The notes: generated by a model not told the origin, from the sequence alone. 47,441 nucleotides of DNA from Rhizobium sp. ASV20 (GCF_016429015.1 NZ_JAELTU010000041.1:1-47441), one strand, 5' to 3'; shown: positions 1-8,636, numbered from the stretch's first letter. Numbers and translations: made by a program.

Positions 1-602
1 GACAAGGTTTGCGCCATGAGAGCGACCGACAAGCCGACCGCTATCAACACGATCACCGCATAGGCGCGACCGCGCGGTGCTGGCACCGGGACTGGCGTGA
101 CGTGCAGGACGGCAAGGATCGCAAAGCAGCCGGCGGCAATGACACCAAACATTGCCGCCGGCAGCCACGGCCTGGCCAAAAGGAGCAGCGCCAGAAAGGG
201 TACGTCATAGGACAGCGGCACGCCCTGAAATCGGTTACCTTGCAAGCCGAAGGTGCCGAAATGGCTGAGCCGGAGCGCACCGGCCGCAATCATGACAATG
301 CCGATTGGATAGGCTTCCGGCAGCTGCGCGGTAGCCTTAATCAGCGCAAGCGCCGGGACCACAGCGCCATAGAGGAGATCGTTGAAACCGTCGAGCTGCT
401 TGCCCACTGCTGCGACTTCTGGCCGCCGGTCTGGCGTTCGCCGCGCAACGATGCCATCGACCTGGTCTGACAGCATCGACCAGAGCGCAAGCGCAACCGC
501 GAGCTCAAGCTTGCCTGCGAGAATCGCGGCAAGTGCTGCGGCGGACAGGGCGATCCCGACCATGGTGATCGCATTGGCCGGATCGCGGAGGTAGGAGATC
601 AT
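1..602 (-). CDS. CDP-alcohol phosphatidyltransferase, partial (C-terminus off the left edge)
   Basis: An open frame of 200 codons starts at ATG 602, overlaps the stop of the nucleotidyltransferase gene by 4 bp (ATGA) and runs off the window. The translation begins MISYLRDPANAITMVGIALS. It carries the CDP-alcohol phosphatidyltransferase signature: D49-G50-x2-A53-R54, then G67, D71 and D75 (GKQLDGFND). Several hydrophobic segments fit an integral inner-membrane enzyme. Members swap CMP for an alcohol or lipid on a CDP-linked substrate. The spacer between AR and G is 12 residues, whereas most family members have about 8, so the site is slightly unusual. Its tight coupling to a CTP-type nucleotidyltransferase and PEP mutase suggests (inference) that it transfers a phosphonate head group to diacylglycerol, or a related lipid, to make a phosphonolipid. 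Confidence 0.85.
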   Translation of the reverse strand, partial: MISYLRDPANAITMVGIALSAAALAAILAGKLELAVALALWSMLSDQVDGIVARRTPDRRPEVAAVGKQLDGFNDLLYGAVVPALALIKATAQLPEAYPIGIVMIAAGALRLSHFGTFGLQGNRFQGVPLSYDVPFLALLLLARPWLPAAMFGVIAAGCFAILAVLHVTPVPVPAPRGRAYAVIVLIAVGLSVALMAQTL

Positions 603-1402
603 TCTCGCTCCTCCCCATCGCCCCGCGCCACCTTCTCCTGTCCCCCGAAAACCGCCTCGGCGATCATCAGGTCGGCCGGACTGTCAATCTCGTACCATTT
701 CAGGTCGTCGCAACGCACCGCTGTAAGGTCGAACCCGCCCTCCTCGATCAGCTGCTGCAACACCTGCTCGACATAAAGATTGTTCCTGCCGATGGAGTGC
801 TGTGCGTCAAGGCCGGGCACCAGGCGATCGCGAAGGGTCGCTTGGTCGAAGCGGAACAGGTTTATCGTCTTGAACAGAACCGGGCCGTTCGCGCAAATAT
901 CCACGGCCGTCCGCCCGGTCCTCAGCTCAACGATACGCCGCTCGCCATTAAGCAGCACCGCAGATCCCTGCATGTGGTGATCGAAGGCGGCAACCGCCGC
1001 GGCGTCCCGGGCTGGATCGGATATGAGCCGTTCGAGAACGGCCCGTTCAAAGATGATGTCGCCTTCGAGCAGGAACAGGCTGCCGGACAGCAATTCGTCG
1101 CGCGCAAGCCAGAGGGAATGGGCGCTGCCGGTTTCGGCGAAGCGGTCGTTTTCGATATAGCGCACCTCCATTGCGCCGAATTGCGCGCCGATGGCGAATT
1201 GGATGGCATGCTTGCGGTAGCCGACGACGATCGTCACCTCGGTGACGCCAACGGCCTGCAGGTGTCGAAGCGCATTGCCGAGGATCGAAACGCCGTTCAC
1301 CTCGACCAGCGGTTTCGGGCGCAACTCGGTCAGCGGCTGCAGCCGCGATCCGCTGCCGGCCGCAAGAATGATCGCTTTCGTCGGTGTCTCGGATGCCGTC
1401 AT
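599..1402 (-). CDS. Nucleotidyltransferase, probable phosphonate cytidylyltransferase (PntC-like)
   Basis: The product is 267 residues from ATG 1402, preceded by GAAAGG at good spacing; an upstream in-frame extension overlaps the aminotransferase gene and is not needed. The N-terminus has the nucleotidyltransferase pattern AIILAAGSGSRLQPLT, then RPKPLVEVNG (substrate lysine), and later LEGDIIFE and the metal-binding region LKWYEIDSPADL. This fold is shared by LicC/PntC-type CTP:phosphocholine or phosphonate cytidylyltransferases and by sugar nucleotidyltransferases. The setting between an aminotransferase and a CDP-alcohol phosphatidyltransferase, with PEP mutase upstream, favours CMP activation of an aminophosphonate. 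The nucleotide and the acceptor cannot be read from sequence alone. In Treponema the comparable enzyme is fused to an aminotransferase; here they are separate. Confidence 0.8.
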   Translation of the reverse strand: MTASETPTKAIILAAGSGSRLQPLTELRPKPLVEVNGVSILGNALRHLQAVGVTEVTIVVGYRKHAIQFAIGAQFGAMEVRYIENDRFAETGSAHSLWLARDELLSGSLFLLEGDIIFERAVLERLISDPARDAAAVAAFDHHMQGSAVLLNGERRIVELRTGRTAVDICANGPVLFKTINLFRFDQATLRDRLVPGLDAQHSIGRNNLYVEQVLQQLIEEGGFDLTAVRCDDLKWYEIDSPADLMIAEAVFGGQEKVARGDGEERE

Positions 1403-1413
1403 GGCACTGCCTT

Positions 1414-2634
1414 TCAGGAGTTGGTTGGTTCGCAGATCGATGTCTCGTCGAAGCGCTCGATTTCGCGGACGAGACGCGCGCAACCTTGCCGCACCAGATG
1501 CGCGTCGACCCCATAGGAGAGCCTGAGGCCCGCCGGATCGCCAAAGACATGCCCGGCCACCGCCGCGACACCGGCTCTTGCCAGTAGCGCGTCGACCGCT
1601 CCCCGCACCGCTTGCGTCGTTCTTGGCCCATCGGCCTTCTCAAAGAGTGGCGCGAGATCGAGGTAGAAATAAAAGCCGCCATCGGCTCGAGGCGGCTTGA
1701 TGCGCGTCAATCGCGAAAGCTCTTCAAGCCCGATGTCCCGCGTCGCCGAGAGCCTTGCCTGCAGTTGCGCCTCAAACGATCCGTCGCCATGGATGAGATG
1801 GTGCAGGACCGCCTGTTGGGCGACGACATTCGGGTTTGACGTCGTGTGGCTCTGTAGCGCAGCGACCGCAGCGACAACCTCCTTTGGTGCCGCGAGATAG
1901 CCGATCCGCCAGCCGGTCAGCGCAAGGCTCTTGGAAAACGCATTGACGATCACGGTCCTCGAGCGCACATCGGGCGCGAGGGTGACGATCTGGTGATGCC
2001 GATGCCTCTTATGGGCAAACGTGCCGTAGCATTCGTCGAAAATGATCCAAAGGTCACGGCGACGTGCGAGATCGGCGATCTCAGACAGGGTTGCGGCGCC
2101 ATAGACCGCGCCGGTCGGATTGTTCGGCGTGTTGACGACGATCGCACGGGTGGCGCCGGTGACTGCGGCTTCGATGTCGCGGGCGCGAGCGACAAAGCCT
2201 GCTCGTTTCGTGTCGACATGGACAGGCGTTGCGCCGGCAAGCAGTGCCTGTGCGGGAAACGTGCTCCAGTAAGGCGACGGAATGATCACCTCGTCGCCCG
2301 GATTAAGGAGCACCATGGCCACGTTGAAAAGCGCCTGCTTGGCGCCATTCGTCACGGCAATCTCGTCGGATGAGTAGACCTGGCCCGTGTCGCGCGAAAC
2401 CCTGCATGCCAATTCCGCACGCAGGTCGAGGGAGCCGATCGTATCGGTATATCTGTTAAGCCCGCTTCGGACTGCATCGAGAGCACCCTCTCGGATCGTC
2501 GGGGCAAGGTCGCTCCAGATTTCGCCGGCAGTCAGGTCGATCAGAGCGTGCCCGTCAATGCCTGCCGCTTTTACCGCGGCCCGCGCCTTTGCGGTGCCTG
2601 AAGCGGCAATCAGCTTTGTCCTATGCGCCAACAT
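1414..2634 (-). CDS. Class I/II PLP-dependent aminotransferase in phosphonate cluster
   Basis: The protein is 406 residues and begins MLAHRTKLIAASGTAKARAA, with GGAGCAGGA upstream of the ATG. Fold-type I aspartate-aminotransferase features are complete: N171-N-P-T-G, D200 in WIIFDECYG, the PLP lysine K235 in NAFSKSLALTGWRIGYL, and a C-terminal arginine in GLRLSYG. It lies 53 bp after PEP mutase and 11 bp before the nucleotidyltransferase, so it is almost certainly in the same pathway. It is not of the PhnW (class V) type normally used to make 2-aminoethylphosphonate. No phosphonopyruvate decarboxylase is visible. A direct transamination of phosphonopyruvate to phosphonoalanine is therefore a reasonable hypothesis; a decarboxylase just beyond the left edge is the alternative. 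Confidence 0.85.
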   Translation of the reverse strand: MLAHRTKLIAASGTAKARAAVKAAGIDGHALIDLTAGEIWSDLAPTIREGALDAVRSGLNRYTDTIGSLDLRAELACRVSRDTGQVYSSDEIAVTNGAKQALFNVAMVLLNPGDEVIIPSPYWSTFPAQALLAGATPVHVDTKRAGFVARARDIEAAVTGATRAIVVNTPNNPTGAVYGAATLSEIADLARRRDLWIIFDECYGTFAHKRHRHHQIVTLAPDVRSRTVIVNAFSKSLALTGWRIGYLAAPKEVVAAVAALQSHTTSNPNVVAQQAVLHHLIHGDGSFEAQLQARLSATRDIGLEELSRLTRIKPPRADGGFYFYLDLAPLFEKADGPRTTQAVRGAVDALLARAGVAAVAGHVFGDPAGLRLSYGVDAHLVRQGCARLVREIERFDETSICEPTNS

Positions 2635-2687
2635 CGGTCCTGCTCCGCAAATGGTGTGAACGAAGGGTGCGGCAAGTGATTGAAGGC

Positions 2688-3605
2688 TCAGGGAGGTTTG
2701 GGCAGAAAGCGTTCTTCTGCGGTCGATAGCTCGTCATAGGCAAAGAGCGCAAAAAGCTCGTCGAGGGTCGCGATGCCGGGTTCGATGGCGACAGAGCTTT
2801 CGTCAAGGAGAAGTCGCGCGCAGACCTGGCGCATGGCTGCGATCGAAGCGCGCAGATTGTGATTGGCCCAGACGACCGTCGCAATGCCTGCTGCCCGATA
2901 GGCCGAAACTGCGGTCGAATAATAGGAGGTCGGTACGATGACGAGCGGCAACTTGCCCTGCCAGCGTCCCGCAAACTCGAGGATTTCCGATGCGTCTACT
3001 TGGCGCGAGTGCACCAGGATCGCGTCGGCGCCGGCCTCGGCATAGGAAGAGGCGCGCGACAGAGCCGCATCCATCCCCTGCCCGGCGATCAATGCCTCGG
3101 TGCGGGCGACGAGCACGAAGTCTTGCGTCGCCTCCTTGACGGCGCGCAGGCGCCCGCAGAATTCGCGTTCGTCAGCGAGCGGATGCCGATCGCCCACGAA
3201 GCTGTTGGTCTTCGGAAAGAGCTTGTCCTCAAGGCAAAGACCCGCCGCACCGATCCGCTGTAGCTTGCGGGCGAAGAGCCTTGCATTGTTGAAATTGCCA
3301 TGGCCCGTGTCGCCATCGACAAGGATCGGCAGCCCGCTCGCATCGGCCATGCGCTCGACGATATCGGCGATGCTCGACCAGGAGGCCTCGCTCGCATCCC
3401 GATAGCCGAGCACGGACGACATTGTAAGGCTCGATGCCCAGAGCCCACGGAACCCCGCGGCCCCGGCAATAGCGGCTGAAGCACCGTCATGTGCCTCCAT
3501 GAGAAAGCTCAGTCTGTCCGATCGCAAGAGATCCCGCAGCGCGTCGGTCCGATGATTCCCAGTCGGACATGTGTTGTCGGCGGATAGAGGCTGTAAGTGA
3601 ACCAT
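2688..3605 (-). CDS. Phosphoenolpyruvate phosphomutase (PEP mutase)
   Basis: The product is 305 residues with a strong AAGGAG site before ATG 3605. It belongs to the isocitrate lyase / PEP mutase superfamily and has the motif that separates PEP mutases from lyases, EDKLFPKTNS (residues 126-135), together with MEAHDG and the metal-binding DGDTGHGN (97-104). PEP mutase makes the C-P bond by rearranging phosphoenolpyruvate to phosphonopyruvate. The equilibrium favours PEP, so a following enzyme must pull the reaction forward; the adjacent aminotransferase is the candidate here. First gene of a four-gene minus-strand operon whose last visible gene is the CDP-alcohol phosphatidyltransferase. Divergent from a GntR regulator, which probably controls it. 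Confidence 0.9.
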   Translation of the reverse strand: MVHLQPLSADNTCPTGNHRTDALRDLLRSDRLSFLMEAHDGASAAIAGAAGFRGLWASSLTMSSVLGYRDASEASWSSIADIVERMADASGLPILVDGDTGHGNFNNARLFARKLQRIGAAGLCLEDKLFPKTNSFVGDRHPLADEREFCGRLRAVKEATQDFVLVARTEALIAGQGMDAALSRASSYAEAGADAILVHSRQVDASEILEFAGRWQGKLPLVIVPTSYYSTAVSAYRAAGIATVVWANHNLRASIAAMRQVCARLLLDESSVAIEPGIATLDELFALFAYDELSTAEERFLPKPP

Positions 3606-3650
3606 GAGTTGCTCTCCTTCATGAGAGCCAATCTCAGGCGGCAGATGTAG

Positions 3651-3800
3651 AAAATCAACATTTAAACAGACTATACATAAGTTTTATCGTGGTAAAATTA
3701 CGGATATTCTCAAGATATATCGATGATATTATTATCATTGTCAGATATATTGAGGTTTTATGGAGCTATATTTGGCGTATATCAACGATATATCGGGCAG
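3651..3800. promoter_or_regulatory. AT-rich divergent regulatory region with three GATATAT repeats
   Basis: The region between PEP mutase and the GntR gene is much more AT-rich than its surroundings. GATATAT occurs at 3714-3720, 3744-3750 and 3787-3793, in the contexts CAAGATATATCGATGATAT, TCAGATATATTGAGG and CAACGATATATCGGG. A dyad ATGATATTATTATCAT lies at about 3723-3738. Iterated motifs between divergent regulator and target genes are typical of operator arrays, so this may be the GntR binding region. That role is inference. Confidence 0.45.
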
Positions 3801-3853
3801 TCATTCCGCGCCGGTGATAGATTCGACACTCGAATTCCGCCACATGGGGCAGT

Positions 3854-4666
3854 ATGCGCGTCTTGGGGTCGACGAAACTACCATCGGGAATGCCGGGAAT
3901 GCAGGACGAGAGGCGCGCGGCTCCGGGCGAGCCGGACTTCAGACCTGACGGCAGCAAGGCCGGGGCAATCTATATGCGGATCAAATCGGTGCTTCTGATG
4001 CACAGGATACCGCCTTCGACCTTCCTCAATATCCGCACGCTCGCCGGTGTGTTGAAGGTCAGTCCGACTCCGGTCAGGGAGGCGCTGATCCGGCTTGCGA
4101 ACGAGGATATCGTCCTGCAGGCGCCCTCAGGGCGAGGTTTCTTCTCCAGACCGCCACGGCTTGACGAATTGGCGGGCGAATACGAGGCGGCGATGATTGC
4201 CGTGACCCACGCGCTTTCCAAACATGGCGGCAAGCTCACCATCGCCGACCTTGGCCCGGTGCCGACCAGGCGTCCGCCCTCGCGCTCTGCCCCTTTCGCT
4301 GCAAAGGACATTGCCGCATGGATCGCATGGCGTGAACAGCTCTATCGGCGGATCATGCGCTCATCAGAAAACGCGGTCCTTCAGCGTCTTGTCGAGCGGT
4401 TCATCGAAGTGACGCGTTTTCTGACGGCACACGGCCTAGCGCAGCCCGACCGGCTTCCTGAGATCACTGACATTCTGAGCAGATTTGTCGGGGCACTGGC
4501 AAGCGGAGCGATCGCGGAAGCCACGTCGATCCTCGAGCAGCATAATTCTGTCGAGATTGCGCTGATCCCCGAATATCTCCATAGCGTGCTGCGTCAGGCT
4601 GCGATCGACGATCTCACACTCGAGGGCGTTCTTGCTGCTGGCGAGCACGATGACGGTCAGACATGA
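3854..4666 (+). CDS. GntR-family transcriptional regulator
   Basis: 270 residues from ATG 3854; ATG codons at 3890 and 3899 are alternative starts and the ribosome site does not decide between them. Residues about 35-95 form a GntR winged helix: AIYMRIKSVLLMHRIPP, then LAGVLKVSPTPVREALIRL and a wing with PSGRGFF. The rest is helical and resembles the FadR/FCD-type C-terminal effector domain, with an unusual proline/arginine-rich linker (VPTRRPPSRSAP). It is divergent from the phosphonate operon across an AT-rich region with repeats, so it likely controls that operon. The effector is unknown. Confidence 0.8.
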   Translation: MRVLGSTKLPSGMPGMQDERRAAPGEPDFRPDGSKAGAIYMRIKSVLLMHRIPPSTFLNIRTLAGVLKVSPTPVREALIRLANEDIVLQAPSGRGFFSRPPRLDELAGEYEAAMIAVTHALSKHGGKLTIADLGPVPTRRPPSRSAPFAAKDIAAWIAWREQLYRRIMRSSENAVLQRLVERFIEVTRFLTAHGLAQPDRLPEITDILSRFVGALASGAIAEATSILEQHNSVEIALIPEYLHSVLRQAAIDDLTLEGVLAAGEHDDGQT

Positions 4667-4726
4667 TGAGCGCGATCAGGCAAGCGTCGGGACGTCCCTC
4701 GTTTCGGTCGCAATCGTTGCAACCCT

Positions 4727-5023
4727 ATGCGGATGGCGAATATAAAGCCTGGCATCTTGCGCAAGAGTGAGCATCGGTCCATGAGATCTGCGGTGAATAT
4801 CCATGCGGCCGTAGGCTTGAACGTCATGAGGCTCCGCAACAAGCGCGGGCTGACCCAGGAGGAGCTTTCGTCGCGGGCGGGTCTCACCCGTCACTATCTG
4901 ATCGGCATCGAGGCAGGCGTGCGAAATCCGAGCCTCGAGATCCTCGCAAAGCTTGCCGATGGGCTCGGCGTGAAGGTTGGGGCTCTGGTGAAGGAGGTCA
5001 AGCCGATGGCGGTTGATCGATAG
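4727..5023 (+). CDS. Small XRE-family HTH regulator
   Basis: 98 residues (79 if the ATG at 4781 is used). It is a single Cro/C1-type helix-turn-helix domain: LNVMRLRNKRGLTQEELSSR, followed by AGLTRHYLIGIEAGVRNPSL and EILAKLADGLGVKVGALV. No second domain. Proteins like this are common in rhizobia as stand-alone repressors. It lies 60 bp after the GntR gene on the same strand, but a shared transcript is not evident. Targets are unknown. Confidence 0.8.
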   Translation: MRMANIKPGILRKSEHRSMRSAVNIHAAVGLNVMRLRNKRGLTQEELSSRAGLTRHYLIGIEAGVRNPSLEILAKLADGLGVKVGALVKEVKPMAVDR

Positions 5024-5171
5024 GCCGCGTGTCTGCAGGACGACAAACGGAGTATTCCACCGAAACTCTGTGGGGGCTTTTCGAGCCTTTCACCAGGAGC
5101 GCCGATGCCTGCCCTGGAGTAGTAAGTCGGATCGGCTATCTTGCTTTTGGTTTTTCTTCATGGAGCTGACG

Positions 5172-5416
5172 ATGGCCATCTACATCAAGAATGTCGAAGC
5201 CGATACGCTGACTCGCCGCTCTGCCAGTATGGCTGGCGTCAGCATCACCGAGGCAATCGCCATAGCGATGAAAGAGGCGATCGAGCGACATAGGGAGCTT
5301 GAAACGCCGATGAAGACCGCTGCGCGGCTGCGGCGCAAACATGGAGTCATTCTGAAGCCTCCGCGCGAAAGCCGCTTGCCCGTGATGCATTCGATCCCAT
5401 GTGGGACGAGACCTGA
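5172..5416 (+). pseudogene. VapB-like antitoxin gene with a frameshift near its 3' end
   Basis: The ATG at 5172 follows GGAGCTGACG. The translation MAIYIKNVEADTLTRRSASM and the following helix-rich part resemble the VapB/PSK-type antitoxins (Rv0623-like) that pair with PIN-domain toxins. After LKPPRESRLP the open frame drifts into VMHSIPCGTR and stops only at 5453. In the next frame the sequence reads DAFDPMWDET and stops at 5414-5416, a normal antitoxin C-terminus. One missing base in the C run of TTGCCCGTG explains this. No PIN toxin follows, so this is a probably dead, orphaned antitoxin. A sequencing error in the C run is the alternative for the frameshift. Confidence 0.6.
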
Positions 5417-5688
5417 TGTCCGCGATGCATGTGCAGTCATTGCACGTCCTTGAGACGAAGCTGAGGCGTAGAGGATCTCCATTGCAATAACCTTGGCAAA
5501 GCTGCCACGCAGCGCGCCGCATACGACGTTTGTGGTGACCCTTCATTGGCTCAGCCCGACACATGCGCTCTCACCTTCGCATGCCGTTGACGGGTTGATG
5601 ATGGAGCTTTGTGAAGACTGCGGCATCGAGGTTTGCAATTTCCTGCCGGCGCGAAAGGCAGCAGGACTGACGCTAGAAGCCGCGTGTT

Positions 5689-5943
5689 TTATCTCGCCGG
5701 AGGGCAAGGACTGTAGCCGCGCCGGCGCTTGCGACGAAGGACATCGAGAAACAATAAAACGGCGTCCTGCTCGCGGTCGAAGTGATGGATCATTGACTGG
5801 CCAGAGGCGCCGATCCGCCCCCAGCTTCGCGTGAGACACGCCTGTCCGAACAGGGTCGGCTGGATGGACATGGCATAGAAGCGGGCCATATTCTTGGCCG
5901 CGTCCGTCCGTTCAATATAGAGCTGATAGGGTTGCTTGATCAT
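5689..5943 (-). CDS. WGR domain-containing small protein
   Basis: 84 residues from ATG 5943 (a longer frame reaches 6069, but its extra N-terminus is not conserved-looking). The sequence MIKQPYQLYIERTDAAKNMA followed by RFYAMSIQPTLFG and RSWGRIGASGQ is a compact WGR domain, named for the Trp-Gly-Arg triplet seen here in SWGRIG. Stand-alone WGR proteins of this size often lie next to traG on rhizobial plasmids. Function is not established; WGR domains are thought to bind nucleic acids. It lies downstream of traG on the same strand, 196 bp away. Confidence 0.75.
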   Translation of the reverse strand: MIKQPYQLYIERTDAAKNMARFYAMSIQPTLFGQACLTRSWGRIGASGQSMIHHFDREQDAVLLFLDVLRRKRRRGYSPCPPAR

Positions 5944-6139
5944 GGAAAGAGAATCACGCTTCAGGGATTCTGCGTCCAACGAATGATTTGAATCGATCCG
6001 CGGCAATCGATTCATTCTGGTGAAGTCTGGAAGAACTGGGGCCACGCTGTCCTGGGCGAGGCGAAACAAAACTCGCGGATCAAGCCACCGGAGCCCCCAG
6101 CCAAGGTTTAGTCATGCCCCGTCGCTGGAACGACGCGTT

Positions 6140-8056
6140 TTATTCCTTAGCGCCGGACCTATGATATCGACTGGTCCCGACGCGCCCAACCATGTCCTTG
6201 CGCCGAAACCAGATCGCCCGCCCGCATCGAAGCGGCGGATTGCCCGCCGTGAAAACAATCTGTTCGTCGGCCCGCATCAACAGCACCTCGTGGGGCTGGA
6301 TAAGCGGTCTTGCACTCAGCTGTTTCGAGCGCGTGCGCGACGAACCTCTTGATTGCGAGCTGTTGCTGACCTGGTCGATCTCGACGGTCGTCATGCCGCA
6401 GCGCCGTGAAATATACTCGGCGGTTTCAGGATCGTTGATGGCGGCAAAGGAAATCCAGCTTGCGCTTTCAAACCATTTGCTCGCCGCCTCGCGGCCGCCA
6501 TAGGTTTCCCGCATCTGGCCGATCGACTGATAGAGCATGGTCAGCGTGATGCCATATTTGCGGCCGGCGTCGCGAGCGGTCTCGAGGATGCGCATATAGC
6601 CGAGCCGGGCGGCCTCATCGAGCAGGAACAGGGCACGTCCATTGACTGCGCCGTTTCGATTGTAGATCGCGTTGAGAAACGAGCCGATGATTGTTCGAGC
6701 AAGACCTGCATGGTTCTCAAGCGTCTTCAGGTCGATAGTGATGAAGATGTCGATGTCGCCGGCGGCAATCTCGTCCGTTTCAAAGCTCGAGCCTGAGACG
6801 AGAGCGGCATAGTTCGGATAGGACAGCCAGTGGGTTTCTTTGATCGCATTGGCATGGACGCCGGAAAAGGTCTCCGGCGTCATGTCGACGAAGGCGGCGA
6901 CGGTTTCGCGAAGGAAGGCCGATTGGGAGCTTTCGTAGATGTCCTTGAGGCGCTGGCGCAGCTTCGGTTCCGGTTCGGCGAGGTTGGCGCGCACCCGGCG
7001 CAGGCTCCGCTCACTCCCCTCGCCCTCCGACAGACAGACATCGGCGATGATAGCCGTCAAGAGTTGCAGCGCCGAACTCCGGAAGAAGTCGTCACGTCCG
7101 CCCGATGTCTGCGCGCGATCGGCAATCAGCCAGGAGGCAACTGCTGCCATATCTTCCTCCTTCGTGCCGCCAAACCGGCCAATCCAGTCGAGCACGTTAA
7201 AGCCCGTCGCCGATCGGCCCGGATCGAGAACGAAGATATCGCGGCCGAGCTTGCGGCGCTCATCCATGACCATTGGCGCGACCTCCCCTGATGGGTCAAG
7301 CACGATAAGGGTGCTTGGCCACACGAGCGCCGTCGGCACGGTCACCGATGTCGTCTTGAAACCGCCCGAGCCAGCAAAGACGATGCCATGCGACGAGCCG
7401 AATGAACCATCGAAGCACAGAAGCGGCGAGCGGCCCCCTTTTCCCCAGCTCTCTCGGTTTTTGGTGCGAAACGGCAGGCCTGCAACATCGTCCTGATCGA
7501 CGCGATAGGCCTCGCCGATGACTATACCGGCTCCTTGCGGAAACATTCGCCCGGCGTCTGCGATCCGCATCCACTCGGCCGAGCCGTGAATAGCGCGCCG
7601 GCCGCGGATCCGCTTCGCGTGGGGTCGTCGAAAGGCTGCATTGCCGATCATCGCCACGCGCAATCCGTAGGCCGAGGTCAGAGCAGTGAGGGCCGCACCG
7701 ATCAAGGTGGCTGCATCGATATAGGCATAGCTCGATTGTCCGTGCGATGGCGGAACTGCGATCGCAACAAGACGCATTGTCTCGCGGATGGCCGCAATCG
7801 CTGCCGTGATCAAGCCGCCTGCGGCAACGCCCCATCCCGCTGCCTTGACCCTGGCCGAACCGGCACTTGCCAGAAGAAACGTGATCCCGATACCAGCGGC
7901 TACAACGTAGGGAAACGCGATGGCGGCTCGTCCGAGCAACCGTCTTGCGGCCTCGGTACTGCCAAAAGCTGCCACCGAGTGCTCCATGCCGGAAAGGCCG
8001 AACACCGCCGCTAGCATTGCGATCAATGGTATTGAAAGGAGCGCAAGCCTAGTCAT
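6140..8056 (-). CDS. traG: Type IV coupling protein TraG
   Basis: 638 residues. N-terminal hydrophobic segments (about 5-22, 45-65, 75-95, 115-135) anchor it in the inner membrane. The cytoplasmic ATPase follows, with Walker A GSGGFKTTS near residue 229 and Walker B ALFLLDEAA, plus RDAGRKYGITL and QSIGQ motifs of VirD4/TraG proteins. It links the TraA-oriT relaxosome to the Trb channel. Last gene of traC-traD-traG; it overlaps traD by 8 bp, as in Ti plasmids. Length matches pTi TraG. Confidence 0.95.
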   Translation of the reverse strand: MTRLALLSIPLIAMLAAVFGLSGMEHSVAAFGSTEAARRLLGRAAIAFPYVVAAGIGITFLLASAGSARVKAAGWGVAAGGLITAAIAAIRETMRLVAIAVPPSHGQSSYAYIDAATLIGAALTALTSAYGLRVAMIGNAAFRRPHAKRIRGRRAIHGSAEWMRIADAGRMFPQGAGIVIGEAYRVDQDDVAGLPFRTKNRESWGKGGRSPLLCFDGSFGSSHGIVFAGSGGFKTTSVTVPTALVWPSTLIVLDPSGEVAPMVMDERRKLGRDIFVLDPGRSATGFNVLDWIGRFGGTKEEDMAAVASWLIADRAQTSGGRDDFFRSSALQLLTAIIADVCLSEGEGSERSLRRVRANLAEPEPKLRQRLKDIYESSQSAFLRETVAAFVDMTPETFSGVHANAIKETHWLSYPNYAALVSGSSFETDEIAAGDIDIFITIDLKTLENHAGLARTIIGSFLNAIYNRNGAVNGRALFLLDEAARLGYMRILETARDAGRKYGITLTMLYQSIGQMRETYGGREAASKWFESASWISFAAINDPETAEYISRRCGMTTVEIDQVSNSSQSRGSSRTRSKQLSARPLIQPHEVLLMRADEQIVFTAGNPPLRCGRAIWFRRKDMVGRVGTSRYHRSGAKE

Positions 8057-8264
8057 CGTTGTGGCGGAAGGCGTCCGCGCCCTTGGATATCAGTCGCGCG
8101 CGCTCCTTGTCATCGTCTGACAGCTTCTCTTTCAATTCGACGAGTGCGGCAAAAAGCAAGGCACGCTTCTCGTAGCGCAGACCCGCCTTGACGATCAGGC
8201 CGCCAAGCTCGATTTTTTCGCGCGTGTCTCTCTTGCGTGCCTCCAGGCTTGCATTGCGTGCCAT
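8049..8264 (-). CDS. traD: Conjugal transfer protein TraD
   Basis: 71 residues from ATG 8264, which lies 4 bp after the traC stop; an upstream frame exists but would overlap traC. It contains the TraD signature KRDTREKIELGGLIVKAGLR followed by an acidic/basic helix. The size agrees with pTi TraD. TraD is a small accessory of the relaxosome, with no known enzymatic activity. Overlap with traG implies translational coupling. Confidence 0.85.
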   Translation of the reverse strand: MARNASLEARKRDTREKIELGGLIVKAGLRYEKRALLFAALVELKEKLSDDDKERARLISKGADAFRHNDD

Positions 8265-8268
8265 CCGC

Positions 8269-8565
8269 TCAAGCCTCTGTAGCGTTCCGGCCAGCCGCGC
8301 CAGGCGTGACCGTCTCATCCTGCCGGCCGCTCTCGCTTCGGGAGGGCTGCACTTCTGTCGACAATCCCGGTTGGACATGGCGACGAAAGCGCATCGCAAG
8401 CTCTTCGAAGGCGGCGATCAACAGGGCCTCATCCAGCTCGATGTCGCCAAGGCCGGCCTTCAGCGCCAGCCGGCCGATGCGCTCGGCCTCCCGCGTTTCC
8501 GCCTGCTTCAACTGCTCCTGCAGTCTTGTGATCTCGTCGCGGATCCTTGCCGATGGTTTCTTCAT
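8269..8565 (-). CDS. traC: Conjugal transfer protein TraC
   Basis: 98 residues from ATG 8565 (MKKPSARIRDEITRLQEQLK), preceded by GGGAG. Upstream methionines at 8583 and 8595 are alternatives, but 98 residues is the usual TraC length. The N-terminal half is a coiled-coil-like helix. TraC assists TraA at oriT in Ti-type systems. First gene of the traCDG operon; a tra-box-like dyad lies 72 bp upstream. Confidence 0.85.
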   Translation of the reverse strand: MKKPSARIRDEITRLQEQLKQAETREAERIGRLALKAGLGDIELDEALLIAAFEELAMRFRRHVQPGLSTEVQPSRSESGRQDETVTPGAAGRNATEA

Positions 8566-8636
8566 TCCGGTTGCTCCCGTCATCTCGTCTCGCATGGAAG
8601 TCGGCACAAAGGTCGGCGAGATCGGCGCGGTGATCC

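Noticed and set aside
797..1516. 239-codon plus-strand frame opposite the phosphonate nucleotidyltransferase
   Set aside because: Antisense shadow of a recognised gene; high GC creates long false frames here and in many other places.
5493..5834. 113-codon plus-strand frame
   Set aside because: No ribosome site, no family resemblance, and it overlaps the end of the convincing WGR gene on the other strand.
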